64,000 nt of DNA from Porphyromonadaceae bacterium H1 (GTDB taxonomy: Bacteria; Bacteroidota; Bacteroidia; Bacteroidales; Paludibacteraceae): NCBI GenBank assembly GCA_001653155.1, contig BDEJ01000043.1:48850-112849 (forward strand). Direction: 5' to 3'. Made by a program: the position numbers and the translations under genes. Under the pieces are notes generated by a model. It was not told the DNA's origin. It made no database searches and saw nothing but the letters and a program-made list of their open reading frames with translations. Shown one piece after another: positions 35,916-44,381 of this stretch (its first letter is position 1; each line of letters starts with the position of its first letter).

Positions 35916-37586
35916 TTAAGACGCAAAGCGTTTGCGACGTAAAACAAAGAAGACAAGCCCTGAAAACAACAAGACAGCCAAAGGAAGCAGAACATTAAGA
36001 AGCTTCCAGAAAAGAGCCTCCGAGAGTATTAACTTCTTATTGAGCAATCGCAACTTAAGACTCCGGGAGCGCAACTCCATCCACCCGTCGTGATCGCTCA
36101 GATAGAGGACGGCATTCCGGATAAAATCCTTATTGCCGAACAACTCCTGACTGTAACGGTCGAAGCCTAAAGGCAGAGTGGTGCTATCGCTTGCAAGGCC
36201 GGTGGTTTCATTACGGATAATCTCGGCATTGGCCACAACAATCTGGCGCGTAGCTTTACTGCTGCGCAACAAAGGCTGCGTATGCTGCAAGTCCGGAGGA
36301 GGCATGCGATGCGCAAAGTTCGAATCGAAAACCCCTTCGAGCAGGAAAGCTACAGCTTGGTAAGAAGCATTAAAATAGCCTTTATCGTCGGGCTGGGGCT
36401 GCAAACCCAAATCAACCTTAGCCGGAGTGGCAACGATGTGTGTATTGCCCGATGTAGCCAAGAGCAGATGTGCCGTGAGGCCCTTCCCATCCCCTACCAG
36501 ACTGAGCGACGAAGGGAAATCGGCACGTACTTCGGTGAGATTTCGCGTGATGGGATGCTGTGGAGAAGTCAGCAACAAAGGAGCATAAAACCACGGAGCA
36601 GGCTCGAAATGCGGCTTTTCCCCCGAAGGAGCGATATTTATCGGCAGGTTGACGCATTGCACATCCTGCAAAACCACCGGATTGATACGCACTCCGTAGC
36701 GGAAAAGCATATCCGAAAGATTCAAATCCAAGTCCATCAAAGGAGAAATTCCGGATTTCGAAAGCTCCTCGCGGGCAAGACGCACACCATCGATAAGCCA
36801 CAACACCCGCCCGCCTCGCATGATATACTGGTCGATGATGTATTTCTCGCTTTCGGTAAAAGCCTGCTTAGGCGCTGCAACAATCACAACTTGGTATGGG
36901 TCCAAAATAGCAGCATCGCTCCCCAGACGTCCCCGGTCTATTTGAAAATAGCGACTCAGAGTTTTAGAAATGTCGTAGGTCTCTGCTTCGGAATATTCGC
37001 CGTGACCTTCCAGAAAGGCTATTTTAGGAACGCCTTTTTGAGAAAGTCGGCGCAGTGCATCTGTAATTTCAAACTCAAGGCTTTCGATGGAGGCATTCAG
37101 ATTTTCCTCTCCCGAATAAGTCCGGATGTTCTTGAGTAAGGAAACCGGAATTTTTTTGTCTTTGTAAGCTATCTCAACCCAGGGAAAGACAAGATTACGG
37201 ATGGCTTTCCCCTCTTTATCGCGTTCGTAAACGGCCGTAGGCGTCAAGCCTCGTTCGGAAAGTTCGAGGTGTCTGGCGCTGCGTTGCTCGGAGTCTTCGG
37301 CCTGCGAGGGGTTGACGGAGCGTAATCGCAAGCTTGAGGAAGAACGCGCAGCCAACTCTTCAAACAAATCAATGGTGGCTTGTCGCAGGCGAAAGAAGCC
37401 GGGATTCAAATCTCCATCGAGGTACAGCGTTACTTCGAGCGGAGCATCCAGATCCTGCATCAGCTTCTCTGTAACCGGGGCCAAGCTGTAACGCTTTTCG
37501 GAGCTAAGATCCAGACGAAATACGGGAAAATACGACAGCAATACAAGCAGCGCAAGGCAAACGAAAACTATGAGGTATCTTTTCAT
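35916..37586 (-). CDS. gldG: GldG-like ABC transporter auxiliary membrane protein
   Basis: The 556-residue protein has an N-terminal membrane helix (4-22), a large extracytoplasmic part (SSEKRYSLAPVTEKLMQDLDAP near 29; VPKIAFLEGHGEYSEAETYDISKTL near 206; ERGGRVLWLIDGV-like strand), and a C-terminal helix before RRKRFAS. It matches the GldG/ABC-type uncharacterised family, normally paired with the permease GldF and ATPase GldA for gliding or transport. Neither is in the window, so the partner is elsewhere or lost. It lies 12 bp after obg. Confidence 0.8.
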   Translation of the reverse strand: MKRYLIVFVCLALLVLLSYFPVFRLDLSSEKRYSLAPVTEKLMQDLDAPLEVTLYLDGDLNPGFFRLRQATIDLFEELAARSSSSLRLRSVNPSQAEDSEQRSARHLELSERGLTPTAVYERDKEGKAIRNLVFPWVEIAYKDKKIPVSLLKNIRTYSGEENLNASIESLEFEITDALRRLSQKGVPKIAFLEGHGEYSEAETYDISKTLSRYFQIDRGRLGSDAAILDPYQVVIVAAPKQAFTESEKYIIDQYIMRGGRVLWLIDGVRLAREELSKSGISPLMDLDLNLSDMLFRYGVRINPVVLQDVQCVNLPINIAPSGEKPHFEPAPWFYAPLLLTSPQHPITRNLTEVRADFPSSLSLVGDGKGLTAHLLLATSGNTHIVATPAKVDLGLQPQPDDKGYFNASYQAVAFLLEGVFDSNFAHRMPPPDLQHTQPLLRSSKATRQIVVANAEIIRNETTGLASDSTTLPLGFDRYSQELFGNKDFIRNAVLYLSDHDGWMELRSRSLKLRLLNKKLILSEALFWKLLNVLLPLAVLLFSGLVFFVLRRKRFAS

Positions 37587-37598
37587 AAATGAGGTGTT

Positions 37599-38750
37599 TC
37601 AGTCGTCCCAACCAATACCTTTGTAAGCTTGAATGTCATCCGGCATATCTTCTTCCTCGTCGGAGGCAATCGAATCCATATCGAAAAAATCGCTGTCGTC
37701 TATCTCGGGAGTTTCGAGCTCCATGGGCCGGTGAAGCATGTCCGAAACACGGTTTGTCTCGCGATTCAGTTCCTCCCACAGTATATTTTTCAACTCAGCA
37801 ATACCGCTACCGCTCACAGCAGAAATAAAGACCGATTTCACGTCTACGGGCAGTTCCTTACGCAAGGCTTCGGTCAGCTCCGGGTCGAGCATATCACTCT
37901 TGGTAACAGCCAATACACGTTGCTTATCCATCAGTCCGGGGTTATATTTTTTCAGTTCGTTGAGCAGGATGCCGTATTCTTGCCGGATATCGTCGCTGTC
38001 GGCCGGAACCATAAAAAGTAAAATGGCGTTACGTTCGATGTGACGCAGGAAGCGTAGTCCCAAACCACGCCCTTCAGCTGCCCCTTCGATGATACCCGGA
38101 ATATCGGCCATCACAAAAGACTGGTGATCATGGTACGATACAATGCCCAAGTTGGGAACAAGAGTCGTAAAAGGATAATCCGCTATTTCGGGTTTAGCCG
38201 CAGACAAGACGGATAAAAGGGTCGATTTTCCGGCATTGGGAAAACCGACCAGGCCGACATCGGCCAAGACTTTGAGCTGCAATACAACGCTTTGCTCACG
38301 ACGCGGCTCGCCGGGTTGTGCAAAACGCGGGGTTTGGTTGGTAGCCGTACGGAAATGCCAGTTGCCCAAGCCGCCACGCCCACCTCGCAAGAGGATGATT
38401 TCCTCTCCATCTTCTACAATATCACAAAGGAAGTCGCCGGTCTCAGCATCATAAACCATTGTACCACAAGGAACTTCGATTACAGCATCTTTCCCATCCT
38501 TACCAAAGCTACGACTCCCGCTACCGCATTCACCATCACCGGCAAAAATGTGACGGGCATACTTAAGGTGGATGAGCGTCCAATAATTTTTATTCCCACG
38601 CAGGATGACATGTCCGCCGCGTCCGCCGTCGCCTCCGTCGGGACCTCCTTTAGGGATGAATTTCTCACGATGAAAATGAGTGGAGCCGGCTCCGCCTTTA
38701 CCCGAACGGCAATATATCTTTACGTAATCGACAAAATTGGATTCGCCCAT
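37599..38750 (-). CDS. obg: Obg GTPase (ribosome assembly)
   Basis: The 383-residue protein starts at [20 protein letters not shown]; an upstream in-frame ATG 21 codons earlier would fall near the promoter and is rejected. It has the glycine-rich Obg domain (1-158; [12 protein letters not shown]), the G domain with GFPNAGKST near 168, [16 protein letters not shown] near 212, TKSD near 283, and an acidic C-terminal tail ([10 protein letters not shown]). Obg acts in 50S subunit assembly and stress control. It heads the obg-gldG operon and is divergent from ychF. Confidence 0.96.
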   Translation of the reverse strand: MGESNFVDYVKIYCRSGKGGAGSTHFHREKFIPKGGPDGGDGGRGGHVILRGNKNYWTLIHLKYARHIFAGDGECGSGSRSFGKDGKDAVIEVPCGTMVYDAETGDFLCDIVEDGEEIILLRGGRGGLGNWHFRTATNQTPRFAQPGEPRREQSVVLQLKVLADVGLVGFPNAGKSTLLSVLSAAKPEIADYPFTTLVPNLGIVSYHDHQSFVMADIPGIIEGAAEGRGLGLRFLRHIERNAILLFMVPADSDDIRQEYGILLNELKKYNPGLMDKQRVLAVTKSDMLDPELTEALRKELPVDVKSVFISAVSGSGIAELKNILWEELNRETNRVSDMLHRPMELETPEIDDSDFFDMDSIASDEEEDMPDDIQAYKGIGWDD

Positions 38751-38782
38751 AATCTTCTTCCTCTGTGCTTTAAAATTATGTG

Positions 38783-38813
38783 CAAAAATACATTTTATTG
38801 CCAACTTGTCCAA
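38783..38813 (-). promoter_or_regulatory. Promoter of obg
   Basis: TATTTTTG (38783-38790, minus strand) with TTG (38811-38813) 20 bp upstream fits the consensus. The start codon is 33 bp downstream. Confidence 0.65.
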
Positions 38814-38858
38814 GAAGCAAGCCTCAAATGAGGCACAGAGGCCTTGGTGGAGAGGGTC

Positions 38859-38889
38859 TTTGGCATTTGTGAATAGATTCGTATCTTTG
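38859..38889 (+). promoter_or_regulatory. Promoter of ychF
   Basis: TTTG (38859-38862), 19 bp, TATCTTTG (38882-38889): a full match to the consensus. The start codon is 34 bp further on. Confidence 0.8.
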
Positions 38890-38923
38890 CCGGCTCGAAA
38901 AAAACATAGCTAACAGTAAGAAT

Positions 38924-40024
38924 ATGGCTCTTCAATGCGGTATCGTGGGTTTACCCAACGTCGGAAAATCAACACTTTTCAATTGTTTGTCGAATGCAAA
39001 AGCCCAATCGGCAAACTTCCCTTTCTGTACCATCGAACCCAATGTGGGAGTTATCACGGTACCTGACGAACGTCTCAACCGGCTGGAAGAGCTCGTTAAG
39101 CCACAACGTGTCGTCCCGACAACGGTAGAAATCGTAGATATCGCCGGACTGGTAAAAGGAGCCAGCAAAGGCGAAGGCCTTGGAAATAAATTTTTAGCCA
39201 ACATTCGTGAAACCGATGCCATCATTCACGTGCTGCGTTGTTTCGATAACGACAACATCGTACACGTAGACGGCCGGGTGGATCCCGTTCGCGATAAAGA
39301 GATTATCGACACCGAGCTGCAATTGAAAGACCTCGAAACGGTCGATAGCCGCATCGCCCGCGTACAGAAACAAGCACAAACGGGAGGCGACAAACAGGCA
39401 AAAATCATTTACAACATCCTGCTTCGCTACCGCGAGGCTTTGCTACAAGGCAAATCGGCCCGAAGCGTGAGTCTGGGAAAAGAAGAAAAGCCCTTTGTAA
39501 AAGATCTGCATCTGCTTACCGACAAACCGATTCTCTACGTTTGTAACGTCGACGAGGCCTCTGCAAAAGACGGAAACAGGTATGTCGAAGCCGTTCGCGA
39601 AGCCGTCAAAGACGAAGAGGCTGAAATACTGGTCGTGGCCGCAGCCATCGAGTCGGATATCGCGGAATTGGAAACCTACGAGGAACGTCAGCTTTTTCTG
39701 GAGGAAATCGGACTCAGCGAATCGGGAGTAACCCGACTCATCAAAGCAGCATATCGCTTACTGAATCTGGAAACCTACTTTACGGCGGGTGTTCAGGAAG
39801 TACGGGCATGGACCTACGAACGCGGATGGAAGGCTCCACAATGTGCCGGTGTTATCCACAGCGACTTCGAAAAAGGATTTATCCGTGCCGAAGTGATCAA
39901 ATATGCCGATTTCATTGCCCTCGGCTCCGAGGCTGCCTGTAAAGAAGCCGGAAAAATGAACGTCGAAGGCAAGGAGTATATCGTGCAGGACGGCGATATC
40001 ATGCACTTCCGCTTCAACGTATAA
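38924..40024 (+). CDS. ychF: YchF/OLA1-family ribosome-binding ATPase
   Basis: The 366-residue protein has the G-domain loop GIVGLPNVGKSTLFNCLS at the start, VDIAGLVKGASKGEGLGNKFL near 67, and YVCNVDE near 206 in place of NKxD, which marks ATP preference in this family. A coiled-coil insert and a C-terminal TGS domain (AGVIHSDFEKGFIRAEVIKYADF) follow. It associates with ribosomes and the redox response in other bacteria. Obg and YchF are transcribed divergently from a 173-bp gap. Confidence 0.96.
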   Translation: MALQCGIVGLPNVGKSTLFNCLSNAKAQSANFPFCTIEPNVGVITVPDERLNRLEELVKPQRVVPTTVEIVDIAGLVKGASKGEGLGNKFLANIRETDAIIHVLRCFDNDNIVHVDGRVDPVRDKEIIDTELQLKDLETVDSRIARVQKQAQTGGDKQAKIIYNILLRYREALLQGKSARSVSLGKEEKPFVKDLHLLTDKPILYVCNVDEASAKDGNRYVEAVREAVKDEEAEILVVAAAIESDIAELETYEERQLFLEEIGLSESGVTRLIKAAYRLLNLETYFTAGVQEVRAWTYERGWKAPQCAGVIHSDFEKGFIRAEVIKYADFIALGSEAACKEAGKMNVEGKEYIVQDGDIMHFRFNV

Positions 40025-40110
40025 GCGGGATCCCACACGCAGCAAACCAAGCGAAAGTTTCTTGAAGGAAGAGCTTTCGCTCCTCGGACTGTGTTAAAAC
40101 TTTCCGAATT

Positions 40111-40155
40111 ATTGCCATCTACACATGGCAATTTCTCAACAAAATCATATCTTTG
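40111..40155 (+). promoter_or_regulatory. pta promoter candidate with adjoining inverted repeat
   Basis: TATCTTTG (40148-40155) fits the -7 consensus. In place of a TTG, the upstream region holds ATTGCCAT (40111-40118), six bases, ATGGCAAT (40125-40132), an inverted repeat that could be an operator or the ychF terminator. Confidence 0.5.
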
Positions 40156-40160
40156 CATGC

Positions 40161-40208
40161 TCTTTTCTCCCAAACTCCCGAACTCAAGGGTTGAGAAAGG
40201 AGAAAAGA
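40161..40208 (+). promoter_or_regulatory. Structured 5' leader of pta
   Basis: TCTTTTCTCC (40161-40170) pairs perfectly with GGAGAAAAGA (40199-40208), enclosing a smaller CTCAA/TTGAG hairpin (40183-40195). Transcription from the -7 element would begin at about 40161, so the mRNA would open with this fold, 34 bp before the start codon. Confidence 0.5.
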
Positions 40209-40242
40209 ACGACTGCATTGTATTTTATTCGCACATAAACAC

Positions 40243-41241
40243 ATGAAACTTTTAGATGATATAATGAAGCGTGCCCAAAGCAATCCGCAACGAATTGTTT
40301 TGCCCGAAGGCACCGAGATTCGCACCTTGAAAGCTGCCGACATCATTTTGAAGGAGCAAGCAGCCCGACTTATTCTAATCGGGAATGAAGGTGAGATAAA
40401 GAAACTCGCACAAGAAAACAAACTCACACACATCAATCAGGCGCAAGTAATAGATCCGGAAACACATCCGGAAATGGAGCGATACGCCCAACTGCTCTTC
40501 GAAATCCGGAAAGAGAAAGGAATGACACAGGAAGAAGCCCGGAAACTGGTTAAAAACCCACTCTATCTGGGATGCCTGCTTATCAAAAACGGGGATGCCG
40601 ACGGAGAATTGGCCGGAGCGCTTAATTTCACGGGAGATGTTCTTCGTCCCGCTTTTCAGATTGTGCGCACGCTACCGGGTATCAAGGTCGTTTCGGGAGC
40701 AATGTTGATGTTTACGCCGGCTAAACAGTACGGAGAAGACGGTCTGCTGGTGTTTGCCGACTGCGCCGTAAACCCCAATCCGAGCGCCGAAGAATTGGCA
40801 CAAATTGCATTATGTACGGCCGAAACCGCTACGAAGCTAAGCGGGATGGAGGCACGTGTAGCCATGCTCAGCTTCTCATCCAAAGGTAGCGCTACACACG
40901 AATTGGTGGATAAGGTGAAAGAAGCCACCCGAGTTGCTCAGAGCCTTGCTCCCGGACTGCTTCTGGACGGCGAACTCCAGGCCGACGCAGCTCTCGTACC
41001 CTCGGTAGGACAGAGCAAGGCTGCGGGAAGCCCCGTGGCGGGCCGTGCCAACATTTTGGTATTCCCCGACTTACAGTCCGGAAACATCGGATACAAGCTG
41101 GTACAGCGTTTCTCCGGAGCGCAAGCCGTAGGCCCCATCCTGCAAGGTATGGCCGCCCCGGTCAACGACCTCTCGCGTGGCTGCTCGGTAGAAGAAATCG
41201 TACACATGATAGCCATCACCGCCAACCAGGCAATGAAATAA
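40243..41241 (+). CDS. pta: Phosphate acetyltransferase
   Basis: The 332-residue enzyme converts acetyl-CoA and phosphate to acetyl phosphate. It is the short form without the P-loop and DRTGG regulatory domains. Visible segments: RIVLPEGTEIRTLKAAD near 17, NPLYLGCLLIKNGDADGELAGALNFTGDVLRPAFQ near 107-140, ARVAMLSFSSKGSA near 205, and QGMAAPVNDLSRGCSVEEIV near 306. It works with ackA (two genes on) to make acetate and ATP. Confidence 0.95.
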   Translation: MKLLDDIMKRAQSNPQRIVLPEGTEIRTLKAADIILKEQAARLILIGNEGEIKKLAQENKLTHINQAQVIDPETHPEMERYAQLLFEIRKEKGMTQEEARKLVKNPLYLGCLLIKNGDADGELAGALNFTGDVLRPAFQIVRTLPGIKVVSGAMLMFTPAKQYGEDGLLVFADCAVNPNPSAEELAQIALCTAETATKLSGMEARVAMLSFSSKGSATHELVDKVKEATRVAQSLAPGLLLDGELQADAALVPSVGQSKAAGSPVAGRANILVFPDLQSGNIGYKLVQRFSGAQAVGPILQGMAAPVNDLSRGCSVEEIVHMIAITANQAMK

Positions 41242-41252
41242 AAACAAACTGC

Positions 41253-41278
41253 CGGAGTCTTCCTTTTTGCAGACTCCG
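41253..41278 (+). repeat. Hairpin between pta and the dehydrogenase-like gene
   Basis: CGGAGTCT (41253-41260) pairs with AGACTCCG (41271-41278) around a T-rich loop. There is no T-run after it, so it looks like an mRNA processing or stability hairpin rather than a full terminator. Confidence 0.5.
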
Positions 41279-41302
41279 ATACATTAAAACAGAAGAAAAA
41301 TT

Positions 41303-42259
41303 ATGGCAGAAACCATCATTGAACCCATTGAATCCTACGGTTTGAGCAAACGGAGTAAGGTGAGAACCTTATTTTCGCGTATCGGCATTGTGGGCTGCGG
41401 GAAAGAGGGCAGCGTAATTGCCACAACAGCTGCACTGAACGGTGTGGAAGTCGTTTTTTTGGAACCTACGCCCGAAAAAATCAGTAATGCTTTGCAACGC
41501 ATCGAATCCAAACTGGATAAAAAAATAGAAAACTGGGGCTTGACCCTCAACGAGAAAAAAACCACACTGGGACGCATACGAGGCACAAGTCGTTACGAGG
41601 ATCTGAAGGACTGTGAGTTTGTTATCGAAGCCATCCGCTACGATGAGAACACCGGTGAGCGCCGTGTCAACCAGCGCAAAGAGGTTTTTAAACTTTTGGA
41701 AGAAACCCTTTCTCCCGAAGCCATTATTGCGAGCAATGTATCTACCGTAGTAGTTACCGATCTCGCATCGGAACTTCAGCATCAAGAGCGCTGCATCGGC
41801 GTACACTTCCTATCGAATGCACCCGAATCGCAAATCATCGAAATAGTTCGCGGATTGAATACTTCCGACGAAACTTATGAGAAAGTTTGTCAGTTTGCCC
41901 GTTTGATTAACCACCGCTACGTAGCGGTAGCCGAATCATCAGGCTTGCTGAGCTTGCGTCTTTTCCTGATACAACTGAACGAGGCCTGCTCCATCTTGAT
42001 GGAAGGTCTTTCAACCGTTGAAGATATCGACGAAGTGCTCACTGTTGGCTTTGGACACCGTCAAGGAGTATTCCGGACAGCCGACCAGATGGGTATCGAA
42101 AAAATCGTAAACCTGCTTGAAAACATGTATCAGGAGTACGGACAGGTGAAATACAAACCTTCACCGGTATTACTGCGCCTCTACCGCGCCAAACACTACG
42201 GAATCAGTCGCGGAAAAGGGTTTTATACCTACGACGAGTCAAACAATGTGCTAAGATAA
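41303..42259 (+). CDS. 3-hydroxyacyl-CoA dehydrogenase-like protein
   Basis: The 318-residue protein matches the 3-hydroxybutyryl-CoA dehydrogenase family after a 26-residue extension. GIVGCGKEGSVIA is the NAD loop, SNVSTVVVTDLA holds the family Ser, GVHFLSNAPESQIIEIVRG holds the catalytic His and Glu, and GKGFYTYD closes the C-terminal domain (LNEACSILMEGLSTVEDID). The usual PGFxxNR segment with the catalytic Asn is replaced by SSGLLSLR, so activity may be altered. It lies between pta and ackA (61 and 18 bp), which points to a link with acyl-CoA/acyl-phosphate metabolism. Confidence 0.85.
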   Translation: MAETIIEPIESYGLSKRSKVRTLFSRIGIVGCGKEGSVIATTAALNGVEVVFLEPTPEKISNALQRIESKLDKKIENWGLTLNEKKTTLGRIRGTSRYEDLKDCEFVIEAIRYDENTGERRVNQRKEVFKLLEETLSPEAIIASNVSTVVVTDLASELQHQERCIGVHFLSNAPESQIIEIVRGLNTSDETYEKVCQFARLINHRYVAVAESSGLLSLRLFLIQLNEACSILMEGLSTVEDIDEVLTVGFGHRQGVFRTADQMGIEKIVNLLENMYQEYGQVKYKPSPVLLRLYRAKHYGISRGKGFYTYDESNNVLR

Positions 42260-42277
42260 GGAGGAGAACAGAGGATT

Positions 42278-43486
42278 ATGAAAATATTGGTTTTAAATTG
42301 CGGCAGCTCATCGGTTAAGTACAAGCTGTTGGATATGAACAGCAAACGCGAACTCGGATCGGGTGGCGTGGAAAAGATAGGGATGAAAGGTTCTTTCCTG
42401 AAACACACCCGCGAGGACGGACAGAAGGTCATACTCGAAGGCGAAGTACTCGAGCATCGTACTGCCGTGGAATATATATTGGGAGTGCTTACCAGTGCCA
42501 AACACGGCTCGATAAGCAGTCTCGAAGAGATTGATGCCGTAGGACATCGCGTGGTACACGGCGGCGAAAAGTTCAACAGCAGCGTTCTGATTACGGACGA
42601 GGTAATACGCAAAATTGAAGAATGTATCGACATTGCACCGTTGCACAATCCACCCAATCTCGAAGGAATACGCGCCATCGAAGAATTGCTGCCGGCGCTA
42701 CCGCAAGTGGCGGTTTTCGATACGGCCTTCCATCAGTCTATGCCCGACTACGCCTACATGTACCCCATCCCCTACCAGCTCTACACCAAGTACGGGATAC
42801 GACGCTACGGATTTCACGGGACCAGTCACCGCTATGTATCCCGCCGTGCCTGCGAGTTTTTGGGCCTCGATCCGCAAAAGACCAAGCTCATTACCGCACA
42901 CATCGGAAACGGCGCCTCGATTACCGCCGTAGAGAACGGACGCTCGATGGATACCTCCATGGGCTTCACTCCTGTAGAAGGACTGATGATGGGTACCCGT
43001 TCAGGTGATGTGGATTTGGGGGTAGCAAGCTTCCTGATAGAAAAAGAGATGATTGGAGCCGCTGCCGCATCGACCCTTTTCAACAAGCACAGCGGGGTAT
43101 TGGGCGTATCGGGCGTATCTTCCGACATGCGTGATATCGAATCCGCCATACGACAAGGTAACCAGCGTGCCAAGCTGGCTCTCGACATGTACGAATACCG
43201 CATTCGGAAATATATAGGAGCGTATCTGGCTGCCTTAAACGGAGCTCAAGTCTTGGTTTTTACCGGTGGCGTAGGCGAGAACCAGACCGGAACACGACAA
43301 ACCGTATGCGAGGGATTGAGCTTTGCCGGCATCCGTATAGACCCCGAAATAAATGCATCCGTACGTGGACGCGAGGCGCTCATCAGCACCCCCGAATCCA
43401 CAGTACAGGTAGTAGTAATACCCACCGACGAAGAATACATGATTGCCTCCGATACACTCGAAATTGTCCGAGAACGATCCAATTGA
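42278..43486 (+). CDS. ackA: Acetate kinase
   Basis: The 402-residue enzyme converts acetyl phosphate and ADP to acetate and ATP. Motifs: ILVLNCGSSSVKYKLLD at the start, GHRVVHGGEKF near 89, PLHNPPNLEGI near 122, FDTAFHQSMPDYAYMYPIP near 146, RYGFHGTSHRYVS near 174, and HIGNGASITAVENGRSMDTSMGFTP near 207. A butyrate kinase is unlikely given these motifs. It follows the dehydrogenase-like gene by 18 bp. Confidence 0.96.
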   Translation: MKILVLNCGSSSVKYKLLDMNSKRELGSGGVEKIGMKGSFLKHTREDGQKVILEGEVLEHRTAVEYILGVLTSAKHGSISSLEEIDAVGHRVVHGGEKFNSSVLITDEVIRKIEECIDIAPLHNPPNLEGIRAIEELLPALPQVAVFDTAFHQSMPDYAYMYPIPYQLYTKYGIRRYGFHGTSHRYVSRRACEFLGLDPQKTKLITAHIGNGASITAVENGRSMDTSMGFTPVEGLMMGTRSGDVDLGVASFLIEKEMIGAAAASTLFNKHSGVLGVSGVSSDMRDIESAIRQGNQRAKLALDMYEYRIRKYIGAYLAALNGAQVLVFTGGVGENQTGTRQTVCEGLSFAGIRIDPEINASVRGREALISTPESTVQVVVIPTDEEYMIASDTLEIVRERSN

Positions 43487-43505
43487 GGCTTTTAACAGCA
43501 CTGCC

Positions 43506-44207
43506 ATGACATCCGACGACAAGCGCCTCCCGATACATCGCTGGGCTGCCGACGACCGTCCCCGCGAGAAAATGCTGGCTAAGGGCAGCAACAGCCTTTC
43601 GGATGCGGAGCTGCTGGCCATACTCATTGCTTCAGGCAATCGCGACGAAAGCGCCGTAGAATTGGCACGGCGCATCCTACAACATTGCGACAACAACCTC
43701 AACCGGCTGGGGCAGATCTCCATCAGAGAGCTTTGCCGCAAATTCAAAGGCATCGGGCAGGCCAAGGCCATCAGCATAAGTGCTGCCCTCGAACTGGGAC
43801 GGCGCCGTAACATAGGACAATTGCCCGAGCGCCCCCGGATGCAGTCCAGCACTGAAATCTACTCTTTCCTGCAATACCGGATCGGCGACCTGCCACACGA
43901 AGAGTTTTGGGTACTGTTGCTTGACCGGAGCCTTCGTCTGATCGAAGCCCGCAAGTTGACTCAAGGGGGAAGTGCCGAAACCTCCGTAGATATAGCCCAA
44001 ACGCTCAGAACCGCTCTTGAAGTATCGGCAGCTGCCATAGCCGTAGCACACAACCATCCCTCCGGACGGCTCAGCCCGAGCGAACACGACCGTCGTATCA
44101 CCCGGCGCCTCCAAGAGGGTTGCCTCGCCATAGGCATACAACTTGTCGATCATCTGATAGTAAGCTCCCAAGGCTACTTCAGTTTTGCGGACGAAGAAGG
44201 GCTTTGA
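43506..44207 (+). CDS. radC: RadC-family JAB-domain protein
   Basis: The 233-residue protein starts at MTSDDKRLPIHRWAADDRPRE; a longer frame runs back into ackA and is rejected. An N-terminal helix-hairpin-helix part (KFKGIGQAKAISISAALELGRR) is followed by the JAMM metal-binding site AHNHPSGRLSPSEHD near 180. Despite the name, a DNA-repair role is not established; a metal-dependent hydrolase is likely. It follows ackA by 19 bp. A weak hairpin (AACTCCT/AGGAGTT, 44260-44278) lies after the stop. Confidence 0.92.
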   Translation: MTSDDKRLPIHRWAADDRPREKMLAKGSNSLSDAELLAILIASGNRDESAVELARRILQHCDNNLNRLGQISIRELCRKFKGIGQAKAISISAALELGRRRNIGQLPERPRMQSSTEIYSFLQYRIGDLPHEEFWVLLLDRSLRLIEARKLTQGGSAETSVDIAQTLRTALEVSAAAIAVAHNHPSGRLSPSEHDRRITRRLQEGCLAIGIQLVDHLIVSSQGYFSFADEEGL

Positions 44208-44320
44208 GCAACGCAGAAAACTGAGAATCAAAACCTTCTACCCACCCACTCTTCTATCCAACTCCTGCAAAAGGAGTTAATTCGGTAAGCATTCCCACAT
44301 CCTAAGCGAAAAATTACTAA

Positions 44321-44350
44321 TTGAAATTTCGTAATTAAATCCTACCTTTA
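44321..44350 (+). promoter_or_regulatory. Promoter of the GT2 gene
   Basis: TTG (44321-44323), 19 bp, TACCTTTA (44343-44350): one mismatch in the last base of the -7 element. The start codon is 31 bp downstream. Confidence 0.55.
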
Positions 44351-44381
44351 CCGCCTGATTCGGAAAATACAGCAAAAAACG

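Noticed and set aside
35923..35935. GCAAAGCGTTTGC, similar to the LacI operator
   Set aside because: It has 13 bases and a different centre, encodes the Lys-Arg-Phe end of gldG, and no promoter lies nearby.
44260..44278. AACTCCT/AGGAGTT hairpin as the radC terminator
   Set aside because: The stem is only 7 bp with no T-run, so it is not listed as a terminator.
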